From positions 1 to 64,000 of the forward strand of contig NZ_BBYK01000040.1 of assembly GCF_001570365.1 (NCBI RefSeq): a DNA stretch of 64,000 nucleotides, in the 5' to 3' direction. The stretch comes from Microtetraspora fusca (lineage in GTDB: Bacteria; Actinomycetota; Actinomycetes; Streptosporangiales; Streptosporangiaceae). The first letter of the stretch is position 1. Every line of letters starts with the position of its first letter. The notes beneath the pieces were generated by a model. It was not told where the DNA came from. It made no database searches and saw only the letters and a list, made by a program, of their open reading frames with translations. Below, piece after piece: positions 8,095 to 17,118 of the stretch. Both the position numbers and the translations under genes were made by a program.

Positions 8095-8507
8095 GGTGCC
8101 TCACCTCCCGGGTCCTCGCGCGTCCCGTCGCCCAGGTACGCCTCGACCTCGACCTCGACCAGCATCCGGGGGTCCACGAGCCCGGCCACCTGGACGCTGG
8201 TGCAGGCGGGCCGGACCGCGCCGAAGACCTCGCCGTGCGCCCGGCCGACGACGTCGAAATCGTCCGCCTTCACCAGGTATATCCGAGTACGGACGACGTC
8301 CTGCACGCTGCCGCCCGCCTTGCCGACGGCGTCGAGCGCGATGCCGATCGCGGTGAGCGTCTGCCGGTAGGCGTCGCCGACGTGCCGGACCTCGCCGTCC
8401 ACGGTGGCGGTGCATCCGGACACCCACACGCGTGAGCCGGCGACCACCGCGCGGGCGTAGCCGTACCGGTCCTCCCACGGGCCGCCGGAGAAGATCCTGG
8501 TGCTCAT
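8091..8507 (-). CDS. RidA/YjgF/YER057c family protein
   Basis: A 138-residue member of the Rid superfamily, small trimeric proteins whose founding member hydrolyses reactive enamine/imine intermediates from PLP enzymes. The fold is recognisable from [24 protein letters not shown], the central [23 protein letters not shown] and the C-terminal [11 protein letters not shown]. In RidA an Arg in the VVRTRIY strand binds the substrate carboxylate, and the Arg is present here. It is wedged between priA and hisF with 4-base overlaps on both sides, so it is made with the histidine enzymes. It may clean up imines formed by HisC or other PLP enzymes, or act on a his intermediate; both are inference. Confidence 0.9.
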   Translation of the reverse strand: MSTRIFSGGPWEDRYGYARAVVAGSRVWVSGCTATVDGEVRHVGDAYRQTLTAIGIALDAVGKAGGSVQDVVRTRIYLVKADDFDVVGRAHGEVFGAVRPACTSVQVAGLVDPRMLVEVEVEAYLGDGTREDPGGEAP

Positions 8508-9229
8508 CGGGCGCTCACCTCCGCCAACGCCTCTTCCAGGGTGAACGCCTGGGCGTACAGCGCCTTGCCCACGATGGCACCCTCGACGCCGTCGGGCACG
8601 AGGCCGGCCAGGGCGCGCAGGTCGTCCAGCGACGACACGCCGCCACTGGCGATCACCGGCCGCTCGGTGCGGCGGCAGACCTCACGAAGCAGGTCGAGGT
8701 TGGGACCGCGCAGCGTGCCGTCCTTGGTCACGTCGGTGACGACGTAGCGCGGGCAGCCCTCCGACTCCAGCCGGTCGAGCACCTCCCACAGGTCGCCGCC
8801 CTCCTGGGTCCAGCCACGCGCCGCCAGGGTGGTGCCGCGCACGTCGAGCCCGACCGCGATGCGGTCGCCGTGCTCAGCGATGATCTTGGCGCACCAGGCG
8901 GGGTCCTCCAGGGCGGCGGTGCCGATGTTGACCCGGCGGCAGCCGGTGGCCAGGGCGGCCGCAAGGGAGGCGTCGTCGCGGATCCCGCCGGACAGCTCGA
9001 CGTCCACGTCCAGGGCGCCCACCACCGAGGCCAGCAGCTCACGGTTGCCGCCGCGGCCGAAGGCGGCGTCCAGGTCCACCAGATGGATCCACTCCGCGCC
9101 GGCCTCCTGCCAGGCGAGCGCCGCGGCGAGCGGGTCGCCGTACGAGGTCTCCGTGCCCGCCTCGCCCTGCACCAGGCGAACCGCCTGGCCGTCGGCGACA
9201 TCAACGGCGGGAAGCAAAACGAGCGACAT
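8504..9229 (-). CDS. priA: Bifunctional HisA/TrpF isomerase PriA
   Basis: A 241-residue barrel. In actinomycetes this enzyme isomerises both ProFAR (histidine pathway) and PRA (tryptophan pathway). Catalytic acids are Asp10 (LLPAVDV) and Asp170 (VTDVTKDGT). The dual-substrate features of PriA are visible: Arg18 in QAVRLV, and the RGWTQEGGD loop with Arg138 and Trp140 that swings between substrates. No trpF is nearby, in line with PriA serving both routes. The ATG at 9229 follows a 150-base gap after hisH that holds hairpins. The stop overlaps the ridA start as ATGA. HisA alone is the alternative name. Confidence 0.95.
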   Translation of the reverse strand: MSLVLLPAVDVADGQAVRLVQGEAGTETSYGDPLAAALAWQEAGAEWIHLVDLDAAFGRGGNRELLASVVGALDVDVELSGGIRDDASLAAALATGCRRVNIGTAALEDPAWCAKIIAEHGDRIAVGLDVRGTTLAARGWTQEGGDLWEVLDRLESEGCPRYVVTDVTKDGTLRGPNLDLLREVCRRTERPVIASGGVSSLDDLRALAGLVPDGVEGAIVGKALYAQAFTLEEALAEVSAR

Positions 9230-9300
9230 CAGTCAGGACCTCCGGTCAAAGAACGACGGTGACGGGCACCTGGATCAGCGGAATCGACGGGCACGGGGAC

Positions 9301-9372
9301 GGCGGGCACGGCGGCCCGCCGTCGCGCGGCGGCCTCCCCCTCACGGCGCTCCGGGGCTCGCGCGGGGAGGCC
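9301..9372 (-). terminator. Paired hairpins in the hisH-priA gap
   Basis: Between hisH and priA lie two stems: GGCGGGC/GCCCGCC (9301-9320) and GGCCTCCCC/GGGGAGGCC (9331-9372). The rest of this operon is joined by overlaps, so this 150-base spacer stands out. It may cause partial termination or processing between the upstream and downstream his genes. No promoter was recognised in it. Confidence 0.35.
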
Positions 9373-9379
9373 GGCCGGT

Positions 9380-10021
9380 TCACAACGTGCTCAGCCAGTT
9401 GGAGAGAAGGACGGCTCCGGCGTCGCCGGACTTCTCGGGGTGGAACTGGGTGGCCATGAGCGGCCCGTTCTCGACGGCCGCGACGAACGGCACGCCGTGC
9501 TCGGCCCAGGTGACCAGCGGGGCGGGGAAGCCCGGTCCCGGGGTGAGCTGCCACTCGCGCACCCCGTAGGAGTGGACGAAGTAGAACCGGGTGTCGGCGT
9601 CGAGCCCGCGGAACAGGACGCTTCCCTCCGGGGCGGACACCGTGTTCCAGCCCATGTGCGGCAGCACCGGGGCGTCCAGGCGCTGGACGACGCCGGGCCA
9701 CTCGCCGCAGCCCTGGGTGTGGACGCCGTGCTCGACGCCCTTCTCGAAAAGGATCTGCATGCCGACGCAGATGCCGAGGACGGGCCGGGCCGCAGCCAGC
9801 CGGCGGGCGACGATGCGGTCGCCCTGGACGCTCTTCAGCCCCGCCATGCAGGCCGCGAACGCGCCGACTCCCGGGACGACCAGGCCGTCCGCCTCGAGGG
9901 CCGCGTCGTGGTCGGAGGTCACCGTGACGTCGGCGCCGGCGCGGGCGAACGCCCGCTCGGCCGAACGCAGGTTGCCCGAGCCGTAGTCGAGGATGACGAC
10001 CCGCTTCGCTACTGCCACCAC
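9380..10021 (-). CDS. hisH: Imidazole glycerol phosphate synthase glutaminase subunit
   Basis: A 213-residue class I glutamine amidotransferase that feeds ammonia to HisF. The nucleophile Cys85 is in VLGICVGMQ, and the His/Glu pair is in [10 protein letters not shown]. The oxyanion strand PGVGAF is present. GTG codons at 10021 and 10018 are both possible starts. Each overlaps the end of the small membrane ORF (10009-10161), so translation is probably coupled. hisF is three genes downstream. Length and motifs are standard. Confidence 0.96.
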   Translation of the reverse strand: MVAVAKRVVILDYGSGNLRSAERAFARAGADVTVTSDHDAALEADGLVVPGVGAFAACMAGLKSVQGDRIVARRLAAARPVLGICVGMQILFEKGVEHGVHTQGCGEWPGVVQRLDAPVLPHMGWNTVSAPEGSVLFRGLDADTRFYFVHSYGVREWQLTPGPGFPAPLVTWAEHGVPFVAAVENGPLMATQFHPEKSGDAGAVLLSNWLSTL

Positions 10022-10161
10022 AAAACCCCCGCGGTCAGCGCCAGCGCGGCTCCCGCGCCGGTGATTATGGCGAGTCCCTTCAGGCCCTGCCGTACGGCGG
10101 AGATGACCCCGCCGATCAGGAAGAGCCCCACGAAGATCATGCCGACGGACGCGAAAGTCAT
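10009..10161 (-). CDS. Small two-helix membrane protein in the his operon
   Basis: This encodes 50 residues. Helix 1 is near residues 4-20 ([17 protein letters not shown]). A short basic loop SAVRQGLKG follows, then helix 2 near 30-48 ending GVLWWQ. The ATG overlaps the hisB stop as ATGA, and its TAG lies 13 bases inside the hisH start region. That is stronger support than length alone, since it bridges hisB and hisH by coupling. I recall a comparable small ORF at this place in other actinomycete his clusters but know no function. A hairpin topology with the basic loop in the cytosol is expected. Confidence 0.7.
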   Translation of the reverse strand: MTFASVGMIFVGLFLIGGVISAVRQGLKGLAIITGAGAALALTAGVLWWQ

Positions 10162-10775
10162 AGCACGCCCTTGGTGCTCGGCACGCCGGTCGCGCGCGGG
10201 TCCCGCTCCGACGCCTCGCGCAGCGCGCGGGCGAGGGCCTTGAACTGCGCCTCCACGATGTGGTGCGCGTTGCGCCCGTACGGCACGTGCACGTGCAGGC
10301 AGACCGCGGCCTGGGCGACGAACGACTCCAGGATGTGCCGGGTCATGGTCGTGTCGTAGTCGGGGCCGATCATCGGGGCCATGCCCTCGGGCTCGGTGTG
10401 CACGAGGTACGGCCGGCCGGACAGGTCCACCGTGACCTGGGCGAGCGACTCGTCGAGGGGGCAGGCCGCGGTGCCGAACCGCCGGATGCCCGACTTGTCG
10501 CCCAACGCCTCGCGGAACGCGGCGCCCAGGGCGAGCGAGGTGTCCTCGATCGTGTGGTGGGAGTCGATGTGCAGGTCGCCCTGCGTCTTGACGGTCAGGT
10601 CGAACAGCCCGTGCTTGCCGAGCTGCGTCAGCATGTGGTCGAAGAACCCGACCCCGGTCGCCACGTCGACGACGCCGGTGCCGTCGAGGTTGACCTCGAC
10701 CAGCACGGACGTCTCCTTGGTGGCGCGCTCGACCCGCCCGACGCGGTTCGCGCCCGCAACGCGCGCCTCACTCAT
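10158..10775 (-). CDS. hisB: Imidazoleglycerol-phosphate dehydratase
   Basis: A 205-residue monofunctional HisB that dehydrates IGP to imidazole acetol phosphate. The manganese ligands sit in the repeated motifs [42 protein letters not shown] and [20 protein letters not shown]. The phosphatase half of the enterobacterial enzyme is absent, as expected in actinomycetes. The ATG overlaps the hisC stop as ATGA, and the stop overlaps the next small ORF the same way. Confidence 0.97.
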   Translation of the reverse strand: MSEARVAGANRVGRVERATKETSVLVEVNLDGTGVVDVATGVGFFDHMLTQLGKHGLFDLTVKTQGDLHIDSHHTIEDTSLALGAAFREALGDKSGIRRFGTAACPLDESLAQVTVDLSGRPYLVHTEPEGMAPMIGPDYDTTMTRHILESFVAQAAVCLHVHVPYGRNAHHIVEAQFKALARALREASERDPRATGVPSTKGVL

Positions 10776-11890
10776 CCGAGGACCCCCTCCAGAGCGGCCC
10801 GGAAGGCCGCCATCTCATCACCGGTCCCGATCGACACCCGCAGCCAGCCGTCCGGACCGGTCTCCCTGATCAGCACGCCGCGTTCGAGCACGCCCTCCCA
10901 AACGGCGTGCCGATCCGGAAACTTACCGAATAGCACGAAATTGGCGTCGGAGTCTGCGACGGAGAGGCCACGTTGCCGTAGCCAGTCCACCGTCGCGTCC
11001 CGCTCGGCCCGCAGCGCGTCCACCGTGCCGAGCAGCTCCGTCCGGTGCGCGAGCGCGACCCGGGCCGCGGCCTGCGTCAATGTGGACAGGTGGTACGGCA
11101 GGCGGACCAGCAGCAACGCGTCGATCACGGCGGGGTCGGCGGCGAGGTAGCCGAGGCGGGTGCCCGCCATGGCGAACGCCTTGGACATGGTGCGCGTGAC
11201 GATCAGCCGGGGGTTGCCCGGGAGCAGCGACAGCGCCGAGGGCGTACCGGTGCGGGCGAACTCGGCGTACGCCTCGTCCACGACGACCATGCCGGGCGCG
11301 GCGGCGAGGATGCGCTCGATCACCCGCAGCGGCAGCGCCGTGCCGGTGGGGTTGTTCGGCGAGGTTAGGAACACCACGTCGGGGCGGTGCTCCTCGATCA
11401 CGCGGACGGCCCGCTCCTCGTCGATCGCGAAGTCCTCCTCGCGCGCCCCGTCGATCCACCGGGTGGCGGTGACGCCCGCGATGATCGGGTGCATGGAGTA
11501 GGACGGTTCGAAGCCCATCGCGACGCGGCCGGGGCCGCCGAACGCCTGCAGGATCTGCTGGATGACCTCGTTGGAGCCGTTGGCCGCCCACACCTGCCGG
11601 GCGGTCAGGCCGTGGCCGAGATGGTCGGCGAGGTCCTTGCGCAGGTCGAGCGCGTCCCGGTCGGGGTAGCGGTTGAGCGTCGCCGCGCCCTGCCGTACGG
11701 CCCGGGCCAGGTCGTCGACCAGGGCCGGCGAGGGCGGGTAGGGGTTCTCGTTCGTGTTGAGCCGGACCGCCACGTCGAGCTGAGGGGCGCCGTAGGCGGT
11801 CTTGCCCCGCAGGTCGTCCCGGATGGGCAGGTCGTCGAGCGTCGTCACCGCTGTCGTCACGTTCTCTCGCTGGTCGTCCCGGGCCGTCAC
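10772..11890 (-). CDS. hisC: Histidinol-phosphate aminotransferase
   Basis: A 372-residue fold-type I PLP enzyme that transaminates imidazole acetol phosphate with glutamate. [13 protein letters not shown] near residue 35, [17 protein letters not shown] and the Schiff-base lysine segment [15 protein letters not shown] are all visible, as is the C-terminal WLRVSIGT substrate-carboxylate Arg. The GTG start at 11890 overlaps the hisD stop as GTGA. The open frame continues upstream only as a shadow within hisD. Other aromatic substrates are possible in actinomycetes, but the operon context fixes the histidine role. Confidence 0.96.
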   Translation of the reverse strand: MTARDDQRENVTTAVTTLDDLPIRDDLRGKTAYGAPQLDVAVRLNTNENPYPPSPALVDDLARAVRQGAATLNRYPDRDALDLRKDLADHLGHGLTARQVWAANGSNEVIQQILQAFGGPGRVAMGFEPSYSMHPIIAGVTATRWIDGAREEDFAIDEERAVRVIEEHRPDVVFLTSPNNPTGTALPLRVIERILAAAPGMVVVDEAYAEFARTGTPSALSLLPGNPRLIVTRTMSKAFAMAGTRLGYLAADPAVIDALLLVRLPYHLSTLTQAAARVALAHRTELLGTVDALRAERDATVDWLRQRGLSVADSDANFVLFGKFPDRHAVWEGVLERGVLIRETGPDGWLRVSIGTGDEMAAFRAALEGVLG

Positions 11891-13194
11891 GAGGGGATCC
11901 CCCAGTCGAACCGGGCGCGTACGGCGGCGCCGTGCGCGGGCAGGTCCTCGGCGTCGGCGAGCACGCACACGTGGGGCGCGGCGCCGGCCAGCGCCTCCCG
12001 GCTGTACTCGACGACGTGGATGCCGCGCAGGAACGTCTGCACGGACAGCCCCGAGGAGTGGCAGGCGCAGCCACCGGTCGGCAGCACGTGGTTGGAGCCC
12101 GCCATGTAGTCGCCGAGGGACACCGGGGAGTAGGGCCCGACGAAGATCGCTCCGGCGTTGCGCACCCGGGCGGCCACCGCCGCCGCGTCCGCCGTCTGGA
12201 TCTCCAGGTGCTCGGCGGCGTACTCGTCGACGACGCGCAGCCCGTCGTCGAGGGAGGAGACGAGGACGATGCCGGACTGGCGGCCGGAGAGCGCCTCGGT
12301 GATGCGCTCGGAGTGGCGGGTGGCGGCGACCTGGCCGGGCAGCTCCTTCTCGACCGCGTCGGCGAGCTCGGGGCTGGTGGTGACGAGGACCGACGCGGCG
12401 ATCACGTCGTGCTCGGCCTGGCTGATCAGGTCGGCGGCGACGTGGACGGGGTCGGCGGTCTCGTCGGCGAGGATGGCGATCTCGGTGGGGCCCGCCTCGG
12501 AGTCGATGCCGATGCGGCCCTTGAGCAGCCGCTTGGCCGCGGCGACCCAGATGTTGCCGGGGCCGGTGACCATGGTGGCCGGCGCGCACTCCTCGGTGCC
12601 GTAGGCGAACATCGCCACGGCCTGGGCGCCGCCGACGGCGTAGACCTCGTCGACGCCGAGCAGGGCGCAGGCGGCGAGGATCGTGGGGTGCGGGAGCCCG
12701 CCGAACTCCTTCTGGGCGGGCGAGGTGACGGCGAGGGAGTCGACCCCGGCCTCCTGGGCGGGCACCACGTTCATGACGACGCTGGACGGGTAGACGGCCC
12801 GGCCTCCCGGCACGTACAGGCCGACGCGGTCGACCGGGACCCACCGTTCGGTGACCGTGCCGCCCGGCACGACCCGGGTGGTGGTGTCGGTGCGGCGCTG
12901 GTCGCGGTGGACCGCGCGGGCCCGCCTGATCGACTCCTCCAGGGCGGCGCGCACCGCCGGGTCGAGGGCGGCCAGGGCGCGGCCGAGCTCCTCCACCGGG
13001 ACCCGGGTGGACTCCAGCTCGACGCCGTCGAATCTCGCGGTCAGCTCCCGTACGGCTGCCGCGCCGCGATGGCGCACGTCCTCACATATGGGCCGCACCT
13101 TCTCCAGGGCGGCCTCGACGTCGAGCTCGGCGCGGGGCAGCACATCGCGCAGGTCACCGGGCAGGGAACCGCGCAGATCGATACGGGAAATCAC
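11887..13194 (-). CDS. hisD: Histidinol dehydrogenase
   Basis: A 435-residue zinc enzyme that oxidises histidinol to histidine in two NAD-dependent steps. Visible motifs are [23 protein letters not shown], the [12 protein letters not shown] loop, [14 protein letters not shown] with zinc and base residues, and AEHLEI. It is first in the leftward his operon. The GTG at 13194 was chosen because TAGACT (13206-13201) ends 6 bases before the GTG at 13200 and 12 before 13194; a transcript starting at the usual -10 distance begins at 13194 itself. The GTG at 13200 is the alternative and adds two residues. No ribosome site is seen. Confidence 0.95.
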   Translation of the reverse strand: MISRIDLRGSLPGDLRDVLPRAELDVEAALEKVRPICEDVRHRGAAAVRELTARFDGVELESTRVPVEELGRALAALDPAVRAALEESIRRARAVHRDQRRTDTTTRVVPGGTVTERWVPVDRVGLYVPGGRAVYPSSVVMNVVPAQEAGVDSLAVTSPAQKEFGGLPHPTILAACALLGVDEVYAVGGAQAVAMFAYGTEECAPATMVTGPGNIWVAAAKRLLKGRIGIDSEAGPTEIAILADETADPVHVAADLISQAEHDVIAASVLVTTSPELADAVEKELPGQVAATRHSERITEALSGRQSGIVLVSSLDDGLRVVDEYAAEHLEIQTADAAAVAARVRNAGAIFVGPYSPVSLGDYMAGSNHVLPTGGCACHSSGLSVQTFLRGIHVVEYSREALAGAAPHVCVLADAEDLPAHGAAVRARFDWGIPS

Positions 13195-13200
13195 CCTCAC

Positions 13201-13206
13201 AGTCTA
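13201..13206 (-). promoter_or_regulatory. -10 box TAGACT of the his operon
   Basis: Read on the minus strand, TAGACT is followed by six bases and then the GTG at 13194. This geometry predicts a leaderless his operon mRNA. No good -35 is visible. Confidence 0.5.
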
Positions 13207-13275
13207 CGGACGGCGGCGGGACGATCGCTTTCGGTCCAGCATGCGGACAGCGCGTTGCGTGCTGGTGACCGACTA

Positions 13276-13304
13276 TTGACATCTTTCGGTCACTAATCCA
13301 CACT
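13276..13304 (+). promoter_or_regulatory. Promoter of the DeoR gene
   Basis: A consensus -35 TTGACA (13276-13281) is followed after 17 bases by CACACT (13299-13304). The first operator-like repeat lies in the spacer and the second begins at the -10, so bound regulator would block RNA polymerase. Confidence 0.5.
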
Positions 13305-13335
13305 TTCGGGCAATAGCAGTCAATTTCGGTCATCA
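13284..13335 (+). promoter_or_regulatory. Triple DeoR-family operator repeats at 20-bp period
   Basis: Three direct repeats, TTTCGGTCACTA (13284), TTTCGGGCAATA (13304) and TTTCGGTCATCA (13324), start exactly 20 bp apart, about two helical turns. An isolated TTTCGGTC lies at 13229. DeoR/GlpR-type repressors bind TTTCG-like repeats as tetramers. The last repeat reaches within four bases of the ATG at 13339, so autoregulation is likely. Confidence 0.6.
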
Positions 13336-13338
13336 GGG

Positions 13339-14112
13339 ATGATGCTCATGCTTCCGGCCCAGCGCCACCAGCGCATCGTCGAGGCACTGTCGCAGGCCGG
13401 CACGCTGCGCACCGAGGACCTGGCCGAGCAGCTCGGCGTCTCACACGAGACCGTCCGCCGCGACCTGGCGACCCTCGAACGGCGCGGCCTGCTGGCCCGC
13501 GTACACGGCGGCGCCACGGCGGTCACCTCCGGCACCGGCGAGGAGTCCTCCTACCTGGAACGCTCCACCGCGCAGGCCGAGGCCAAGGCGGTCATCGGCG
13601 CGCAGGCGGCCCAGGTGCTCCGGCCGGGCCAGACGGTGATCATCGACGTGGGCACCACGGCCGTGCAGGCGGCGCGGGCGATCCCGCCCGGCTTCCGCGG
13701 AGTGGTGGCGACGTGCTCGCTGCTGGTCGCCGCCGAGCTGGCCGGGCGGCCGGGCGTCGAGGTGCTCGTCGCCGGCGGCCGGGTCAGGCAGGGCGACCTC
13801 GCGGTCTCGAACGCGCAGACCGTGGCGTTCTTCCAGGACCTGCGGGCCGACGTGGCGCTCCTCGGCTCCGGCGGCCTGACCGCGGGCGCCGGGCTGACCG
13901 ACTACTACCTCGACGAGGTCGCGACGAAGCGGGTCATCCTCGCGAACACGGCGCGCACCTATGTGCTGGCCGACAGCACGAAGCACGGCAGGGTCGCCGC
14001 CTACCGGGTGTGCGGCCTGGACGGATTCTCCGGTCTCATCACGGACCGGGAACCGCCCCCCGAACTCGCATCCGCCCTGGTCAGAGCGGATGTGGAGGTA
14101 ATAAGGCCGTAA
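13339..14112 (+). CDS. DeoR/GlpR-family transcriptional regulator
   Basis: This encodes 257 residues. The N-terminal winged helix-turn-helix (residues 7-60) has the DeoR signature QLGVSHETVRRDLATLERRGLLARVHGGA. The C-terminal sugar-phosphate-sensing domain (about 75-235) shows DVGTTAVQAARAI, VLVAGGRVRQGDLAVSNAQTV, DVALLGSGGLTAGAGLTDY and VLADSTKHGR. DeoR proteins usually respond to a phosphorylated sugar or polyol made by the kinase they control; here that would be the product of the FGGY kinase two genes downstream. ATGs at 13339, 13342 and 13348 are all possible. It is co-oriented with the transport and oxidation genes that follow. Confidence 0.92.
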   Translation: MMLMLPAQRHQRIVEALSQAGTLRTEDLAEQLGVSHETVRRDLATLERRGLLARVHGGATAVTSGTGEESSYLERSTAQAEAKAVIGAQAAQVLRPGQTVIIDVGTTAVQAARAIPPGFRGVVATCSLLVAAELAGRPGVEVLVAGGRVRQGDLAVSNAQTVAFFQDLRADVALLGSGGLTAGAGLTDYYLDEVATKRVILANTARTYVLADSTKHGRVAAYRVCGLDGFSGLITDREPPPELASALVRADVEVIRP

Positions 14113-14182
14113 ACTCGGCCCGGCGGCGCGGCCACGCCGCCGGGCCCGGACCGCTCACTTTCTTCGCAGCAGGAGACGATCC

Positions 14183-15676
14183 ATGTCCCATCGTTCCACG
14201 CCCGCGCCCGGGGTCACGACCGGGAGCGACAGCGCCGCCGACGAGGCGATCTCGCACGCGGGATACTCCCAGCAGTTCAAGCGCACCCTGAAGTCGTTCG
14301 AGTCCTTCGCGGTCGCCTTCTCGTTCATCTCGATCACCACCGGCCTGTTCTCGACGTACGGCACCGTGCTCGGCAAGGGCGGACCGGCCGGCATCTGGAC
14401 CTGGCCGATCGTGGGCGCGGGCACCGTGATGGTGGCCCTGGTCTACGGCATGCTCGCCAGCCGGATCCCGCTGTCCGGATACAGCTACCAGTGGGCGAGC
14501 CGGCTGGCCTCGCCGGTGCTCGGCTGGTGGTTCGGCTGGGTGTCGTTCGCGTTCCTCGCGATCGTCGCCGTCGCGGTCGACTACGGACTCGCCCAGACGG
14601 CGCTGTTCCCGCTGTTCGGCTGGACCTACACCCCGCTCAGCGGCGCGCTGGTCACCGCGGTCGTGCTTCTCGTGCAGATGGTGCTCATCATCTGGTCCAC
14701 GCCCATCACCACCAAGATCAACAACCTGGCGGTGAGCGCGGAGATCGTCGCGATGATCGGGCTCACTCTGCTCATCGCCGGGTTCGCGATCTTCGGCGGC
14801 CACGCCGAGTGGTCCAACCTGACCTCGACCGGCGTCGCCTCGCAGGACGGCTACTTCGGCTGGCTGGGGCCGTTCATGCTCTCGGCCCTGCTCGGCGCGT
14901 TCACCCTGGTCGGCTGGGAGTCGGCGGCCAACCTCGCCGAGGAGACCATCAACCCCAAGAAGGTCGTCCCCCGGGCCATGGTCCGCGCGATCCTGCTCAG
15001 CGTCGCCATCGGCATGGTGTTCCTGATCGTTGTCACCGCCGCGCTCGGCACGGACGTCGCGGGCGTCACCGCCTCCTCCGCCCCCGTCGCCCAGGTCGTC
15101 GAGAACGTGGTCGGCGCCGGCGTGGCGCGGGCCTTCCTCGTCGTCGTGAGCGTGGCCATCTTCGCCTGCGGCCTGGTCATCATGGTGAGCTGCAGCCGGC
15201 TCGTGCACGCCATGGCCCGCGACGGCCGGGTGCCGTGCTCCGCCGCGCTGAGCCGGGTGCCGCGCGCCACCGGCGGCCCCACCTGGGCCACCGTCGTCGC
15301 CGCCGGCGCCTCGATCCTGATCGTCCTCACCTTCTCCGGCAACGCCGACGCCCTGGGCGAGCTGCTCGGCGCGGGCACGCTGATGCCCGCCATCCTGTAC
15401 GCCGGGACCGTCGCGCTCTACCTCGGCACCCGGCGCAAGTACCGCCCGCAGCCGGACGACTTCCGGCTCGGGAAGTGGGAGAAGCCCGTCGTCGCGGGCG
15501 CCGTCGTCTGGCTGCTCATCGAGCTGAGCATCTTCCTGATCCCGTCCGACTTCCGCATGGCGCAGCTCTACGCGCTCGGCTCCCTGGTGCTCGGCGCCGT
15601 CGTGTTCCTGATCGTCTGGGCCACCCGCAGGGACCGGCTGACCGCCGAGCCCGGCATGGGGGTGGACGCGCTGTGA
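14183..15676 (+). CDS. APC-superfamily permease (amino acid/choline transporter-like)
   Basis: A 497-residue permease with about twelve hydrophobic helices. The region SFESFAVAFSFISITTGLFSTYGTVLGKGGPAGIW is typical of APC helix 1. GWESAANLAEETINPKKVVPRAM matches the conserved loop of the amino acid/choline transporter group, whose members carry GABA, choline and other amines. A charged N-terminus of about 40 residues precedes it. CAGGAGACGATCC supplies the ribosome site. The stop overlaps the kinase GTG as GTGA. An amine permease feeding a glycerol-kinase-like enzyme is unusual, since glycerol operons normally carry GlpF, so the substrate may be a nitrogen-containing polyol or amino alcohol. 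That is inference. Confidence 0.88.
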   Translation: MSHRSTPAPGVTTGSDSAADEAISHAGYSQQFKRTLKSFESFAVAFSFISITTGLFSTYGTVLGKGGPAGIWTWPIVGAGTVMVALVYGMLASRIPLSGYSYQWASRLASPVLGWWFGWVSFAFLAIVAVAVDYGLAQTALFPLFGWTYTPLSGALVTAVVLLVQMVLIIWSTPITTKINNLAVSAEIVAMIGLTLLIAGFAIFGGHAEWSNLTSTGVASQDGYFGWLGPFMLSALLGAFTLVGWESAANLAEETINPKKVVPRAMVRAILLSVAIGMVFLIVVTAALGTDVAGVTASSAPVAQVVENVVGAGVARAFLVVVSVAIFACGLVIMVSCSRLVHAMARDGRVPCSAALSRVPRATGGPTWATVVAAGASILIVLTFSGNADALGELLGAGTLMPAILYAGTVALYLGTRRKYRPQPDDFRLGKWEKPVVAGAVVWLLIELSIFLIPSDFRMAQLYALGSLVLGAVVFLIVWATRRDRLTAEPGMGVDAL

Positions 15677-17118
15677 CCACCGTTCTCGCCATCGACCAGG
15701 GGACGTCCGGCACCAAGGCCGTCGTCGTCGGGCCGGACGGCGCCGTCCTGGCGCTCGCCGAGGTGCCCGTACGGCCGGCGTACCTGCCCGGGGGCCGGGT
15801 CGAGCAGAACCCGCAGGAGCTGCTCGACTCGGTGCTCGCGGCGGGCCGCCAGGCGGTCGCGCAGGGGGGCCGGCCGATCGACGCGGTGACCCTGGCCAAC
15901 CAGGGCGAGACCGTGCTCGCCTGGGACCCGCTGACCGGGCGGCCGCTGACGACCGCGCTGGTGTGGCAGGACCGCCGCGCCGAGGACGTCTGCGCCGAGC
16001 TGGCCGACCAGGCGGACAGGGTCGCGGAGCTCACCGGGCTCGTGCTCGACCCGTACTTCTCCGCGCCCAAGATGGCATGGATCCGGCGCAACCTCACCTC
16101 CGAAGGGGTGGTGACCACCAGCGACACCTGGCTGATCCACCATCTGACCGGCGAGTTCGTGACCGACGCCTCCACCGCGAGCCGGTCGCTCGTGCTCGAC
16201 CTGGACGTCGTGGACTGGAGCCCCGAGCTGCTGCGCCTGTTCAAGCTCGACGGCGAGCGGCTGCCGCGGATCGTCGCGTGCGACGAGGTCGTCGGCACCA
16301 CCCGGGCCTTCGGCGGGGAGATCCCCGTCGGCGGCCTGATCGTGGACCAGCAGGCCGCCCTCCTCGCCGAGGGCTGCCTGCGGCCCGGCGAGGCCAAGTG
16401 CACGTACGGCACCGGCGCGTTCCTGCTCGCCAACACCGGCGAGCGCGCCGTGCGGTCCACCTCCGGCCTGACCACCTCCGTGGCGTGGCGGGCCAGGGGC
16501 GGCACGCCGTACTGCGTGGACGGGCAGGTCTACACGGCGGCGTCGGCGGTGCGCTGGCTCGGCGACCTCGGCTTCATCGGGGGCGCCACCGACCTGGACG
16601 CGATCGCCGCGCCCGACAGCCAGGGCGCGCTGTTCGTCCCCGCGCTCGCCGGGCTCGCCGCGCCCTGGTGGCGGCCGGACGCGACAGCCTCGTTCCTCGG
16701 CATGACGCTGTCCACCCGGCCCGGGCACCTGGTGCGCGCCGTGCTGGAGGGCGTGGCCGCGCAGGTGGCCGACCTCGCCGAGGTGGTCGCCCGCGACCTC
16801 GGCGCGTCGCTGACCCGGCTGCGGGTGGACGGCGGCCTCACCCGGTCGGCCACGCTGATGCAGGCGCAGGCCGACCTCGCCCAGATGCCGGTGGACGTCT
16901 ACCCGTCGCCGCACGCGACCGCGCTCGGCGCCGCCGCCATGGCCCGGCTCGCGGTCGATCCCGCGCTGGGCCTGGAGGAGGCGGTGCCCGCGTGGACGCC
17001 GTCCATGACGTACGAGCCGCGCTGGACGGGCGAGCGGGCCGCCGAGTTCCTGGCCCGATGGCGCCGGGGCGTGGACGCGGCCATGGACAGGGCGGATCTG
17101 ACGGGGAGTGAGGCATGA
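15673..17118 (+). CDS. FGGY-family kinase, GlpK-like with altered substrate site
   Basis: This encodes 481 residues, aligning along its length with glycerol kinase: IDQGTSGTKAVV (phosphate 1), VWQDRR, DPYFSAPKMAW, the catalytic VDQQAAL (Asp225), TYGTGAF (phosphate 2) and RVDGGLTRSATLMQ (adenosine). In E. coli GlpK glycerol is held by Arg83, Glu84, Tyr135 and Asp245. Here the NQRET motif reads NQGET, so the Arg is Gly78 while Glu79, Tyr128 and Asp225 remain. A ligand larger or charged differently at that hydroxyl is likely. It is coupled by GTGA to the permease and by ATGA to the flavoprotein. Plain glycerol kinase is the fallback call. Confidence 0.88.
   Translation: MTTVLAIDQGTSGTKAVVVGPDGAVLALAEVPVRPAYLPGGRVEQNPQELLDSVLAAGRQAVAQGGRPIDAVTLANQGETVLAWDPLTGRPLTTALVWQDRRAEDVCAELADQADRVAELTGLVLDPYFSAPKMAWIRRNLTSEGVVTTSDTWLIHHLTGEFVTDASTASRSLVLDLDVVDWSPELLRLFKLDGERLPRIVACDEVVGTTRAFGGEIPVGGLIVDQQAALLAEGCLRPGEAKCTYGTGAFLLANTGERAVRSTSGLTTSVAWRARGGTPYCVDGQVYTAASAVRWLGDLGFIGGATDLDAIAAPDSQGALFVPALAGLAAPWWRPDATASFLGMTLSTRPGHLVRAVLEGVAAQVADLAEVVARDLGASLTRLRVDGGLTRSATLMQAQADLAQMPVDVYPSPHATALGAAAMARLAVDPALGLEEAVPAWTPSMTYEPRWTGERAAEFLARWRRGVDAAMDRADLTGSEA

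Noticed and set aside
14491-15672. N-terminal extension of the FGGY kinase frame through the permease gene
   Set aside because: Arg/His-rich shadow sequence; the GTG at 15673 with GTGA overlap begins the FGGY fold exactly.
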